Below the pieces are notes generated by a model. The model saw only the letters and a program-made list of their open reading frames with translations. It was not told where the DNA came from and searched no databases. This document shows, piece by piece, positions 1 through 9,830 of a DNA stretch of 64,000 bases. The stretch is from contig NC_048562.1 in NCBI RefSeq assembly GCF_902806685.2, positions 3,618,520 through 3,682,519 of the forward strand, given 5' to 3'. Position 1 is the stretch's first letter. The number at the start of each line of letters is the position of its first letter. The translations under genes and the position numbers were made by a program. This DNA comes from Maniola hyperantus. Taxonomy: Eukaryota > Arthropoda > Insecta > Lepidoptera > Nymphalidae.

Positions 1-52
1 TGCGTTGATAGATCAGTCCGTAAGTCAGTCAGTCAGTCAGTCACCTTTTAGA
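1..52 (-). mobile_element. HR Helitron-type fragment (5' terminal part)
   Basis: Ends in the GTGCGTTGATAGATCAGTC stretch followed by a (GTCA)n run and ACCTTTT, as in the better copies at 22627 and 30696. The rest lies outside the window. Confidence 0.6.
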
Positions 53-97
53 TTACCCGAGCTCTTGCTATGTACATTGTACGTCTTGAGCTTAATT

Positions 98-160
98 AAG
101 CTCAAAACGTTTAAGTGCGGAAACCAGCCCAGAATGAAGAAGAAGAAGAAGCTCAAAACG
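98..160 (+). mobile_element. L1 LINE 3'-tail insertion with 12-bp duplication
   Basis: A 39-bp insert (110-148) carries the L1 3' UTR end (TTTAAGTGCGGAAACCAGCC) and a (GAA)n tail. It is flanked by perfect repeats AAGCTCAAAACG at 98-109 and 149-160. This is a very strongly 5'-truncated LINE copy made by target-primed reverse transcription. It sits next to or inside an SA head, whose sequence continues from 155. Confidence 0.75.
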
Positions 161-242
161 CACATAGCTCTGAAAAGTGCGTGCTCGGGATCGAACCCCG
201 GACTTCCGAATAGCAGGTCGACGTTTTAACTAATTGGTTATC
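155..242 (-). mobile_element. SA SINE, tRNA-like head only
   Basis: Contains the reverse complement of a B box (GGATCGAACCCCGG) and of the box A region, with the TAACTAATTGGTTATCA end. It is more diverged than most SA copies. Confidence 0.6.
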
Positions 243-542
243 ATCTAACTGAAAGGGTTATTCAAAAGAAATAAAAACCACCAAACAAAAGCCGAAATAA
301 AAAAATAAAGAAGTCCCCCCACAGATAAAAATTAACGGTTTACCATAGATAATGAAACGTTCAGAGATGAGTGACGTCCCTTTGACTATTTGACAGCCAA
401 ATTATATATTCTGTGCACGAATATTTTATATAGCGCAAGCACAGACAATAAGTTTACCAAATGGTTTTAAATTAAAGGAATTAAATTATATAGACTTTTT
501 AATCGATTCGTATGTATTAATTCAGGCTACAATTATAAGTTA

Positions 543-615
543 ACTAGCTGATGCCCGCGACTTCGTCCGCGTGGAATTAGGTTTTTAAAAATCCCGTGGG
601 AACTTTCCGGGATAT
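543..615 (-). mobile_element. HT Helitron-type 3' end
   Basis: Starts ACTAGCTGATGCCCGCGAC, followed by the CGCG-containing hairpin and AAATCCCGTGGGAAC. This is the 3' terminal ~70 bp of HT read in reverse. Confidence 0.65.
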
Positions 616-1226
616 TCAATTCAATTCAAAATTCTTTATTGCGAATAAGGGTAAACAGTGGAGATGTTACAAAAACAAAAAGGTACAGCCAAATTCTGTC
701 TATTAGCATGCAATATGTTATGATATTTATGTATCTAACAACGTGTAAATATTTTTATAAAATTACACATTAAATACTTAGTTACAAAAAAAAAATATTT
801 AAATACCTAATAGTATTTCAAATGAACTTTTCTAAAAGGTAAAAAAAAAGATAAAAAGTAGCCATATGTCACTCTCCAGAACAGATAATTTGGTGGCACT
901 GTATCTCACATTCTCATAATCAACCGTCTGAAACGAATACTACTTTACCGACCGCCCAAATATCCAAATATCACAAATAACTTAAATATTTAAAGAAAAA
1001 TACTTGAACTTTTGTCAATCCCAAGTATTCTAACCACGAAAAATCAAATTACTACGGTATGTAAATGCGTTTGTCCATTGGTAGGTACGCAGTTAAAAAA
1101 ATAACTCAATAATTAGTTAACCCCGCTCCGAACGGCTGAGTAGGAAAAGAAACGTGGGAATGGGCAGCGGTAATTGCTGGAACAAAGAAATATGTAGAGT
1201 TGTCATTATGCTATAACATTTCACAA
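616..1226. other. No gene seen
   Basis: AT-rich sequence with short A and T runs. No recognisable repeat end, coding bias or RNA gene was found. Confidence 0.5.
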
Positions 1227-1227
1227 A

Positions 1228-1472
1228 CATCATCATGATCAATCCATCGCCGGCTTACTACAGAGGAAGGGTCTCCTCTCAGAGTGAGAAGGGCGGATTG
1301 GTAGACTTCGCATACCTTTGAGAACAATATGGAGAACTCTCAGGCATGCAGTTTTCCTCGCGATGTTTTCCTTCACCGTTAAAGCAAGTGATATTTAATT
1401 ACTTACTCGCAAAACGCACATAACTCCGAAAAGTTAGAGGTACGTGCCCGGGATCGAACCCCGACCTCCGTT
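1228..1472 (-). mobile_element. SA SINE
   Basis: Begins at the ATCATCATGATCAA tail and reaches the B box complement GGGATCGAACCCC. It is cut just inside the head. A short (TTTC)n tract follows at 1488-1512. Confidence 0.8.
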
Positions 1473-2300
1473 TGGAAAATAAATGTGTTTTCTTTCTTTC
1501 TTTCTTTCTTTGAAGAGATTCTCTAAAACTATACATCAACTCTTGCTGGTACACTGAGCTAGACTGCTTACTCTGTTAGAAAGATTCAAAAGTCAACTGA
1601 CGTAGAAACTGCAAAAATGGTATATTATTTTGCTTATTTTCATAGCAACATGTCTTATGGAATCTCGATATGGGGTAAAACGGCAGAATGCAGATATTGG
1701 AAAAATTGTAGTTTTAAAACCACGCGATTCCCTTAGCCATTGAACACTTTTATGCAGTTTTTTATTATTTTTTATTTTGTACCAAAAAACTTTTATGATG
1801 AAGAAAAAAGAGAGTAAACTTTTACTCTCTTTTTTCTTCATACACAGGGAAGCACTTATCTCTATGAGAGATCTCTACCAGCAACCCTTGGCAGTGCGAG
1901 AGGTTGTGCAGTTTTGTGTTTTATGCAGTTTTATGCATGTTTTTATGGGCATAGAACACTTTTTAGCATAAAAGGCAGTTTTAGTCTACATAAAGAAAGC
2001 ATGAGAAGTAAAAAAAAAGATATTTTGAAGTGTAACGAGCAAAATCGACTCCATTCGTTCGCTGTTCGCCACAAGCTGCACCAAATATCCGATGGGCGTG
2101 GGCGGGGCGTTACAATTAAATATATATTACTGGCAGTGCTGCCTACGTAAAACAATGCATATCTGATGCCTCATAAAACCTCCATTCATAGTTGACGAAT
2201 AATAATATACGTTACAGTTAAAATACTATTCATGAATTCTATAAGAGCGGCATGATCAGAAAATAATGGTGATTTATTTCTAATCTATATAATATACGAG

Positions 2301-3010
2301 TGGGTGCGTTTCCACTGACCGTGCATTGGCCAATCACAGTGCTCGAAATCTCTAGCTCACATCAGTGGAAACAGTTAAAGTGGAGCGGAGCGGAGCTGAG
2401 TGGACTTTCAAATCATCATCATCATCATCATGATCAACCCATCACTGGCTCACTACAGAGCGCGTGTCTCCTCTCAGAGTGAGAAGGGTTTTTGGCCATA
2501 GTCTACCACGCTGGCCATGTGCGGATTGGTAGACTTCACACACCTTTGAGAACATTATGGAGAACTCTCAGGCATGCAGGTTTCCTCACGATGTTTTCCT
2601 TCACCGTTAAAGCAAATGATATTTAATTAATTAAAACGCACATAACTCCGAAAAGTTAGAGGTGCGAGCCCGGGATCGAACCCCCGACCTCCGATTAGAA
2701 GGCGGACGTCCTAACCACTAGGCTATCACAGCTTATCTTCACTTTCAAAATATAAAATAATATATGAACACGCGGCCCGGAGCCGCACCGAACGGAGTCG
2801 AGCAGACTGTGACGCCGAGCGGAGGGCGCGAAGCGGAGGGTAGCGGGACGGTGCGGCGCGGCGGGTAGGGTAAACTTAGAGTGATCGGATCACGGCTCAG
2901 TGCAGTTCTAGTCTGCTCAGCTTAGTTCAGCTCCACTCCACCCCGCTCCACTTCTCACTGCTCTTCTCCGCTCCACTTCGCCCAGCTCCGCGTCAGTGGA
3001 AACGCACCCA
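2301..3010. mobile_element. DNA-transposon-like element, perfect 18-bp TIRs
   Basis: Perfect terminal inverted repeats TGGGTGCGTTTCCACTGA (2301-2318) and its complement (2993-3010). The inner flanks also pair: GGAGCGGAGCGGAGCTGAG on the left against CTCCGCTCCACTTCGCCCAGCTCCG on the right (the last given in part). The right half is markedly GC-rich (about 2770-2870). Without the SA SINE inside it (2410-2733) the element is about 385 bp, a non-autonomous size. I could not see a target duplication at the ends. Confidence 0.7.
2410..2733 (-). mobile_element. SA SINE, near full length, nested
   Basis: Complete from the (ATC)n tail to the head end AGGCTATCACAGCTT. It lies inside the TIR element at 2301-3010 and is therefore younger than it. 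Confidence 0.85.
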
Positions 3011-3191
3011 AAGCTGATTGACTGACATATCAACCCGGTAAAGTCAGGCTGTGCTCACTTGGTTACGTCATACATACGTGACCCAAGAAATTAGAGAAAA
3101 GACCATTTCATGCGTAACATGTTAGGCCAATATTATCTTCAAAACCCTTCAGCACAGAGATAGTTATACCCTGAATCCCTGCATATGACCC

Positions 3192-3560
3192 CATGAATCC
3201 TTAACTACTAGGCTATCACCCCTTTACAAGTCGATGAATATCTTCACAAGCATTCAAAAAATTAAAATTGTTTAAAAACAGATGTGTTTTGAAAACCGCC
3301 CTAATTCGTTCGAAAAGTGACAAACGACTCAAATTATGGGGCCATTTTTAATATTTTTAGCTCATACCCCGGACCATTCCGACCTCGTGAATAGTAATAC
3401 GAAGCCTTAACCAGCAGGCTATCCACCCCTTCATAAGTAGATGAATAGGATTCACAAGCATTCAAAAAATTAAAATTGTTTAAAAACAGATGTGTTTTGA
3501 AAACCGCCCTAATTTTTTGAAAAGTGACAAACAACTCAAATTATGGGGCCATTTTTAATA
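3192..3560. repeat. 208-bp tandem duplication
   Basis: Two copies share a tRNA-like tail end (AACTACTAGGCTATC or AACCAGCAGGCTATC) and then about 140 bp beginning CACAAGCATTCAAAAAATTA. The anchor falls at 3245 and 3453, so the period is 208. The copies are close to identical outside a few substitutions. Confidence 0.8.
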
Positions 3561-4034
3561 TTTTTTACTCAATTAGGGTAACCACAAGTGCTTCACGCGA
3601 AACGGGATCTCCAATTAGGAAAAACATTAACCGTTTGGTTCGGTAATAATACAGAATGTTGTACGGAAAAATTAAAATTATAAAAAATACTTTAACGCCT
3701 CCGAGTGTACTTAAAAACCGGCCAATTCAGAACGCTCATAATAAGGTATGGTTCCGTAACCATGCTATACCTACTTTATCAACTGAAAGAAGTTAGTAAA
3801 GGGCTCTCTTTGACGAAACGAAACTATGTTTTGTTTAAGTTGTAAACAAGTCGCAACTTAAAAAAACACAACTGTCCTGCCAAAAAAAAAGGTTTTTTGG
3901 ATTTGACAAAACTAGGCATAAGGGTTTCCTTGTTTCTATTACGGAACCCTAAAAAACAGCTGCCAACTGAGAACGAGAATAATGACTTTGCCTGCGGCTT
4001 TGCCTGCGTGATTTTAAGCTCCAGACAGTTTACC

Positions 4035-4175
4035 CAGAGAGTTCTCCATAATAATTTGTTCTCAAAGGTGTCTGAAGTCTACCAATCCGCAGTTGGACAG
4101 CGTGGTGTGAATGGTGTGATATGACCAACAGACTTCTCAATTTGCGAGTCCCCGTTCTCTGTAGTTGGCGGCAAC
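4035..4175 (+). mobile_element. SA SINE, old diverged body
   Basis: GAGAGTTCTCCATAATAAT and ACCAATCCGCAGTTGGACAG match the SA body. The head is missing and the tail is degraded. Confidence 0.65.
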
Positions 4176-4330
4176 GGGGCAATGATAATGAAAAATCAGA
4201 GAGTTCCCACAGAAAAGGCCAATTTCCACGTAAGCCATGGACATAATCTCATCATTATCGTCATCAACCCAATGCCAGCTTATATAGCTTAACCCAGTAG
4301 TACCTTAAGCTAGCCTTATATATCTTTTTC

Positions 4331-4624
4331 TCTATATATAAAAATGAATCGCTGAATGTGTTGCTGATCGCAAATCTCGAGAACAGCTGAACCGATTTCG
4401 CTAATTCATAATATAATATTCCTTATTATTATATATATTTTTATATATATTTTTCATAATATTCCTTATTCAAGGAATATTATGAAAATATCATATTATA
4501 TATTATTATATATTATAGATAAAATTTTATGAAAGGAGGATGGTTCTTACGGAGAGAAAAATTAAAAACAAATCCTGAAAAATAATCGACTGTTAGGCGG
4601 TACGAAGTTCGCCGGGGCAGCTAG
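4331..4624 (+). mobile_element. HV Helitron-type element
   Basis: Runs from TCTATATATAAAAATGAATC to CAGCTAG followed by T. Just before the 3' end is a possible hairpin, GGCG-GTACGAAGTT-CGCC. Between them lies an AT-rich inverted stretch (ATAATATTCCTTATT and its complement) and the block GGATGGTTCTTACGGAGAG, which recurs at 36195. The TC/CTAG termini and subterminal hairpin are the usual Helitron signature. No helicase or Rep coding is present, so it is non-autonomous. Confidence 0.65.
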
Positions 4625-4625
4625 T

Positions 4626-5085
4626 TTACTATACAAATCATGCCCGCGTGGAATGGTGTCAACATGCAGCAGCCAGGCTGATCCGTTGCGCAAAGATTGA
4701 GCCAGCCATTCTGTCACCAGATGAGTCTATTAATCACGGTGAAATGTCTCGTAAATTTTTTTTGCACTAAGACTCCTTGGCCCCAGGGTCTCCACGGGAA
4801 ACGGAACAAAAATATAACTCTCGATAAACGAGGCATACTTGGGCTTGCCGTTTTCAGGTGTTTCTGCTGCGGCTCCCGGTCTTGATACCGTCTCCCTGAT
4901 ATGACACGGGGCCAATGTGTCAACGCACGTGGCGTCCCACATTAGCGCCCGTCCCCGTTCGCAGGGAACCAGCGTCAATCCATCAGGTCTCTTGCCATCA
5001 TCCCGACTAATCCCTGCCGGCTCAGTGAGCGCAGGAATATCTATGGTGGCAACAGCCCTTATGATCGTATCACATGCCTAAAGGG
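4626..5085 (-). pseudogene. RL retroelement C-terminal fragment, broken
   Basis: Read in reverse, this matches the last ~160 residues of the intact RL protein at 15741. It includes the RPDG segment, the WDATCVD motif and the end TIPRGHDLYSK. It is a relic: there are stop codons just after FHRD, a deletion in the AVQRGN region, another near FRHG and a lost natural stop. It begins directly after the CTAG end of HV and has neither 3' UTR nor poly(A). Nucleotide identity to the intact copy looks high (many 20-40 base runs), so this copy is not very old. Confidence 0.85.
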
Positions 5086-5246
5086 TAGGTATAATATGAC
5101 TGTATAAGAAACACGGCGGTATGCTGTAGGGACACGACACCATCTATCGCCCGACATTTACTGATGTTATCGACACTAAATGGCCGACTTTTTGACGTTA
5201 TGGAAACACACGCCCTATAATACCAGCATCATCAAAATACACAGAA

Positions 5247-5420
5247 CCTCAATAGCTCAACGGGTAAAGGAGTGGACTGAAAACCGAAAGGTTGACGGTT
5301 CAAACCCCGCCCGTTGCACTATTGTCGTACCTACTCCTAGCACAAGCCTGACGCTTAGTTGGAAAGGAAAGGGGAATATTTGTCATTTAACATGGCTAAT
5401 ATTCTTAAAAAAAAAATTGG
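5247..5420 (+). mobile_element. SC SINE
   Basis: tRNA-like head: TAGCTCAACGGGTAAAGGA (A box), loop CTGAAAA with a Phe-like GAA anticodon, then GGTTCAAACCCC (B box). The body is TAGCACAAGCCTGACGCTTAG, ending GGCTAATATTCTT with an A tail. The head stem is imperfect, so it is a SINE and not a tRNA gene. Confidence 0.85.
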
Positions 5421-5429
5421 TTCTCCTCC

Positions 5430-5573
5430 CCTGGTTTGGCAGATAGCTATTATGACGTAGGCGTTAAGGATTTTTGAAAATTCAACCCCTAAGGCACCTA
5501 AGGGGGTGAAAAAGGGGTTTGCAAATTGTGTAGTCCACGCGAACGAAGTCGCGAGTATAAGCTTGTATAATAT
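5430..5573 (+). mobile_element. HR Helitron-type fragment (3' part)
   Basis: Carries GGCAGATAGCTATTATGACG, TTTTTGAAAATTCAACCCC and the 3' hairpin region CACGCGAACGAAGTCGCGAG. The 5' end is missing. Confidence 0.75.
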
Positions 5574-5757
5574 CTAGAAAATGGCCTAGAAACTTCATAG
5601 CGAAAAGGAAATTTTCAAGTGGCCATACCGAAGCGGCCCTTAGGGATTAAAGCCATTGTAAGAGCGAGGAATTCCTAAAGGCAGGACGATATCCTCTTCA
5701 AAGGAAACTGGAAGGATTCCAGACGTCATAACTTTCATTAATTTTTATTGTTTACTT

Positions 5758-6148
5758 TTTTCGGCTTGCGTACCTCAAAAAGAAAAAAGGAACTCTTATA
5801 GGATGACTTCGTTGTCTGCCTGTCTGTCAAGAAACTTACAGGGTACTTCCCGTTGACCTAGAATCATGAAATTTGGCAGGTAGGTGGGTCTTATAGCAGA
5901 CATAAGGGGGAAAATCTGAAAACCGTGAATTTAGGGTTACTAATAATTAGTATTTTCAATTTTCGAAGTAAGATAACTATATCAAGTGGGGTATCATATG
6001 AAAGGGCTTTACCTGTGCATTCTAAAACAGATTTTTATTTATTTTTATGCATCATAGTTTTTGAATTATCGGTCAAAATGTCGAAAAATACGACTGTAGT
6101 ACGGAACCCTCGGTGCGCAAGCCTGACTCGCACTTGGCCGGTTTTTTT
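5758..6148 (+). mobile_element. G element, near complete
   Basis: Runs from TTGCGTACCTCAAAAAG to GCACTTGGCCGGTTTTT. Landmarks in order are GTCTGTC repeats, ACAGGGTACTTCCCGTTGAC, AATCATGAAATTTGGCAGG, TCTGAAAACCGTGAATT, AGTGGGGTATCATATGAAAG and TAGTACGGAACCCTCG. Short extra G pieces, not listed separately, lie at 8786-8854, 10110-10207, 25585-25638 and 40005-40062. Confidence 0.8.
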
Positions 6149-6186
6149 GAAAAAAATCAAATTTGCGGCTGTAATGGCACCATTTT

Positions 6187-6654
6187 CAATAGGCTACTTG
6201 ACAATTTTTTTAAGTTGGTCTTAAATGGTTAATATTTGTCCTATTATATCAAAAAAATTAACACTATATTTTTTTGCGCCCTAAAAACCGTAAAACTTTA
6301 ATTTAAAAAAATATTTTTCTTAGACAGGTGAAAACACTGTCGGCCATGTTTGGCCGATAGATTATCTGTGCTCTGACGTCATGCATTTGTAAACAACAGT
6401 ATAACCCTGTGGTTATACTGTAGTATAACCCTGTGGTTATACTGTTGTTTACAAATGCATGACGTCAGAGCACAGATAATCTATCGGCTTAACATGGCCG
6501 ACAGTGTTTTCACCTGTCTAAGAAAAATATTTTTTTAAATTAAAGTTTTACGGTTTTTAGGGCGCAAAAAAATATAGTGTTAATTTTTTTGATATAATAG
6601 GACAAATATTAACCATTTAAGACCAACTTAAAAAAATTGTCAAGTAGCCTATTG
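6187..6654. mobile_element. 468-bp near-perfect palindrome (foldback-like)
   Basis: Arms of about 230 bp meet at about 6420. The outer ends are CAATAGGCTACTTGACAATT and its complement. By eye I see only about two mismatches in each arm (GTTTGGCCG against GTTAAGCCG). The centre holds a smaller palindrome, AGTATAACCCTGTGGTTATA, present twice. No open frame and no clear target duplication. It could be a foldback MITE or a recent inverted duplication. Confidence 0.85.
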
Positions 6655-7340
6655 TGGCAGTCGTGCTTTTAATTTGTGGCGGTCGCCATTTTCGCAAGCA
6701 GATGGCGTTCCTCACTCGTACGAAGAAATCGATCAGCAATCATTGGAAACGAACTCAAGCCTTGACTTCTCACGATGCTCTCACTAGATGGCAGCACGGG
6801 TACCATCCTCGGAAGTAAAAGCAGAGCACGCAATTCTGAATCGCGCTAACGGAGTGTTTAGGAATCTGCACTATATGTAGGAGTTTCAGAACACAACCGT
6901 ATGTCCAGCGGTGGACGTCTATCGGTTGACGACGAAGTATGACACAGCGGGTCTACCCGAATTAGACAACCGTATGTTTACAAAACTAAATTTGCAATTT
7001 TTGTCGTTTTGAAATTGTTTTTAGCAATTTAGAGACCTTTTAAATTCTGTGTTGCCAGGTTGTTTATAATTATTTCGCCCTCGATGCACGCAGGCATTTA
7101 TTACACTGACCTGTACCTATTTAATACAAGTACTCTAGGCTTGCTGTTGTCAACCTGTGTGAATAGACATCTTCTAGGCAAACGCATCCCATATTAGGCT
7201 ATATCATCACTTTATATCAGGTGATTGTAGTGAAGCGTGTGCCTATAATAAAAAAATAAAACTTAATTATTTTGTCGCTGATAGCGCTGAAGCGTTATGT
7301 GAGCGTACTCGGAACTAAATATTAGTGATGAGATATCTCA
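6655..7340. other. No gene seen
   Basis: Mixed-composition sequence without a recognised repeat. GTCCAGCGGTGGACGTCTATC at 6903 (given in part) is related to the CCAGCAGTAGACGTCTATC end at 48319, a common SINE/LINE tail motif. Confidence 0.45.
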
Positions 7341-7341
7341 T

Positions 7342-7426
7342 ATGTGTCGTCGTCGTCAATAGACGGAAACGTTTAAGTGCGGAAACCAGCCCAGAATGAA
7401 GAAGATGAAGAAGAATGTGTCGTCGT
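7342..7426 (+). mobile_element. L1 LINE 3'-tail insertion with 12-bp duplication
   Basis: The insert carries AGACGGAAACGTTTAAGTGC, GGAAACCAGCCCAGA and a (GAA/GAT)n tail. Flanking repeats ATGTGTCGTCGT lie at 7342-7353 and 7415-7426. Confidence 0.8.
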
Positions 7427-7495
7427 TTGACTTCGAATTGGCACAAACAATAATAATTGTCATTTTGTATGGCACTTTGCTCGATTGCAGTAGTC

Positions 7496-7640
7496 TGACA
7501 TAGCTACAATGTCACGATCACAATCACATCTGATTGGTTAACGCTCGCTTACTATTAGCTACAATGCCTTGTTGCAACAAGAATCGCACAAATTCAGCCA
7601 ATCACAATAATTGAGATTGTAATAATAATTTATGCAGGTT
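7496..7640 (+). mobile_element. M element (MITE-like), copy 1
   Basis: About 145 bp with imperfect inverted ends containing CACAATCACATCTGATTGGTT and CAGCCAATCACAATAATTGA (the first given in part). Further copies lie at 11811 and 52693. Confidence 0.65.
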
Positions 7641-7960
7641 TACTGGCACCTACTGGGCACACCTCTTCCAGCGTACTTGTATAATTATGTCAATTTCAGT
7701 GCATTCTATTCATTAGGTGGAATTAGGTATTTAGCCGACTTGGCAAAAAGGAGGAGGCTCTCAATTCGACGCGAGCTTTTTTGAAACGTGTTGTGATTTG
7801 AAAAATGCAGATTTGTATTAATTTTTTGAAGATTTCTTTAGAGGAGTGGTTTTAATATTTTCTCAACTTCTAAGATTTTAGAATGGCTATTTTTCAATAA
7901 AGTTAAGTAATTTTGTAATTATAAAAAAAGTCATCATCATTATAATCCTAGCCTAGCCTA
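7641..7960. other. No gene seen
   Basis: Holds a short stretch near 7735 (GCCGACTTGGCAAAAAGGAG) resembling the end of the element at 59880. The rest is AT-rich. Confidence 0.4.
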
Positions 7961-7964
7961 TGTA

Positions 7965-8275
7965 ATAGCCTAGTGGGTTAGGACGTCCGCCTTCTAACCG
8001 GAGATCGGGGGTTCGATCCCGGGCACGCACCTCTAACTTTTGCGTTAAAACGCACATAACTTAAATAAATATCACTTGCTTTAACGGTGAAGGAAAACAT
8101 CGTGGGGAAACCTGCATGCCTGAGAGTTCTCCATAATGTTCTCAAAGGTGTGTGAAATCTACTAATCCGCACATGGCCAGCGTGGTAGACTATGGCCAAA
8201 ACCCTTCTCATTCTGAGAGGAAACCCGTGCCTGTAGTGAGCCGACAATGGGTTGATCATGACGTCAAGATGATGG
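7965..8275 (+). mobile_element. SA SINE, full length
   Basis: Head: TAGCCTAGTGGGTTAGGACG (A box), stem TCCGC / loop CTTCTAA (TCT anticodon position), then GGTTCGATCCCGGGC (B box). Body: AACGGTGAAGGAAAACATCG, GAGAGTTCTCCATAATGTTC, GCCAGCGTGGTAGACTATGG. The tail is GGTTGATCATGACG, with GAT repeats in other copies. The one-base insert in the A box would spoil a real tRNA. Polymerase III would be the expected transcriber of active relatives. Confidence 0.85.
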
Positions 8276-8635
8276 AAGTATAGAATATGTCTTTGTATCG
8301 GTACCACATACTATTTTTAATATCCGGACATATGAAAGGGACCGAAAATAGTTTAGGAAAAATTGTGGGTACCTAAATACAAAATAATCTTAGTACAGTA
8401 TGACAAGTTCGACACTTTTCTATGATGTATTCGGAAATAGCTGTGCTGAAAAGGGCCTAAGGAACCCAGATTGTACAGACTGAGGCACCGCGAAAGGGTT
8501 TTGTATGTTTGTACATTCTGATAGACGTCCACAGCTGGACATAGGTCTCGTGTAGGGACTTCCACACGCCACGGTCTTGCGCCGCCGCCATCCAGCGGCT
8601 CCCTGCGACTCTTCTGATATCGTCCGTCCACCACA

Positions 8636-8780
8636 AACCAAAGGGACATGGGTTTACTAAAAACTGCAATACCCCTTCCAGGTTAGCCCGCTTCCATCTT
8701 AGACTGCATCATCACTTACCACCAGGTGAGATTGCAGTCAAGGGCTAACTTGTATCTGAATACTTTATAATAATTAAAAA
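8636..8780 (+). mobile_element. SB SINE, 3' part
   Basis: From AACCAAAGGGACATGGG through ACCCCTTCCAGGTTAGCCCG and TCACTTACCACCAGGTGAGA to TATCTGAAT. The head is missing. It gives the local consensus used to read the Harbinger insertion site at 41371. Confidence 0.8.
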
Positions 8781-8906
8781 ACACTGCGTCGAAAAATACG
8801 ACTGTAGTACGGTACACTCGTTGTGCGAGCCTGACTCGCACTTGGCCGGTTTTTAAAGAACACTGTTTTCATGCTTCTTAGCACTTTTCACTTTCATTGA
8901 ATCCAT

Positions 8907-9280
8907 ACTAATATTATAAATGCGAAAGTGTGTCTGTCTGTCTGTTTGATAGCATTTCACGTCCCATCCGTTCGACCGATTTTGATGATTTTGATGAAAC
9001 TTGGTACAGTGATAGCAGTGGCGTGCAGGTCATAGAGGCATAAATGCACTGCTTACCCCAGTTGTAATAGCTCAATGCAAATTTTACATTATGACCTGCC
9101 AGTAAACAGGTTCCCCTAACTAATGCCTACCCTGGCTTCAAACCCTGTGCACGCCACTAAGTGATAGCTTACATCCCAGGAAGGACATAGGCTACTTTTT
9201 ATCCCGGAAAATCAAAGAGTTCCCACGGGATTTTTAAAAACCTAAATCCACGCGTACGAAGTCGTGGGCATCAGCTAGTA
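8907..9280 (+). mobile_element. HT Helitron-type element, complete ends, split by S
   Basis: Starts A|TCCATACTAATATTATAAAT and ends CATCAGCTAG|T, preceded by a hairpin-forming CGCG/CGTG region. Internal landmarks are GCGAAAGTGTGTCTGTCTGT and TTTTATCCCGGAAAATCAAA. The S insertion at 9016-9159 interrupts it. Confidence 0.7.
9016..9159. mobile_element. S element: hAT-type MITE with 8-bp duplication
   Basis: 144 bp with inverted ends CAGTGGCGTGCAGG and the complement of TAGTGGCGTGCACAG. The flanks are perfect 8-bp repeats AGTGATAG (9008-9015, 9160-9167). The 8-bp duplication and CAG-type TIR point to the hAT superfamily. Confidence 0.85.
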
Positions 9281-9482
9281 AAATAATAAAACTTATAAAA
9301 CCCTAGTGCCGTAATGTGTACATTATTGTTGGGCAGTGTTGTCAACTGGGGTACATTGACATGGGTACAGTGTGATACTAGATAAGGAAGCTGCGGGAGC
9401 GCAGACAAGCGACTTTTGTACAATTGCTGCGACAAAAAAGTCTTAGTAGTGCTTTGAGGATCAGGTTTGGAGGATCTGATCG

Positions 9483-9675
9483 GTCATCATCATGATCAAC
9501 CCAGTACTGAGCATAGCTCTCCTCTCAACATGAGAAGGACATAGGCCATATTCCGCCACGCTGGCATAGTGCGAATCAGCAGACTTCACACACCTTTGAG
9601 AACATTATGAAAAATTTTCAGGCACGCAGGTTCCCTCACGATGTTTTCCTTCATCGCTAAACCAAGTGATATTTG
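9483..9675 (-). mobile_element. SA SINE, body without head
   Basis: From CATCATCATGATCAACCC to ACCAAGTGATATTTGA. It is about 15% diverged by eye. Confidence 0.75.
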
Positions 9676-9710
9676 ACATTTACAATTTTTTTCTGAACAC
9701 GCGATTACAG

Positions 9711-9830
9711 TTCACGACAGGTAGGGAATTTCTTACAAAACGTCGAGGCTTTGACGTCACTGGCAGGCGTCAAATGTTAGTTCATTAATTGATGCTATGT
9801 CTGCTTGCTTTTACGTCACAATAGCCTAAT
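9711..9830. repeat. Dispersed repeat D, copy 1
   Basis: CACGACAGGTAGGGAA, GACGTCACTGGCAGGCGTCA and TTACGTCACAATAGCCT match 28300-28437 in the same order. The class is unknown. Confidence 0.65.

Noticed and set aside
7965..8035. Possible genuine tRNA gene at SINE heads (also 19018, 34262, 43041)
   Set aside because: Boxes A and B are present, but acceptor stems do not pair, anticodon stems have mismatches and each is followed by a SINE body.
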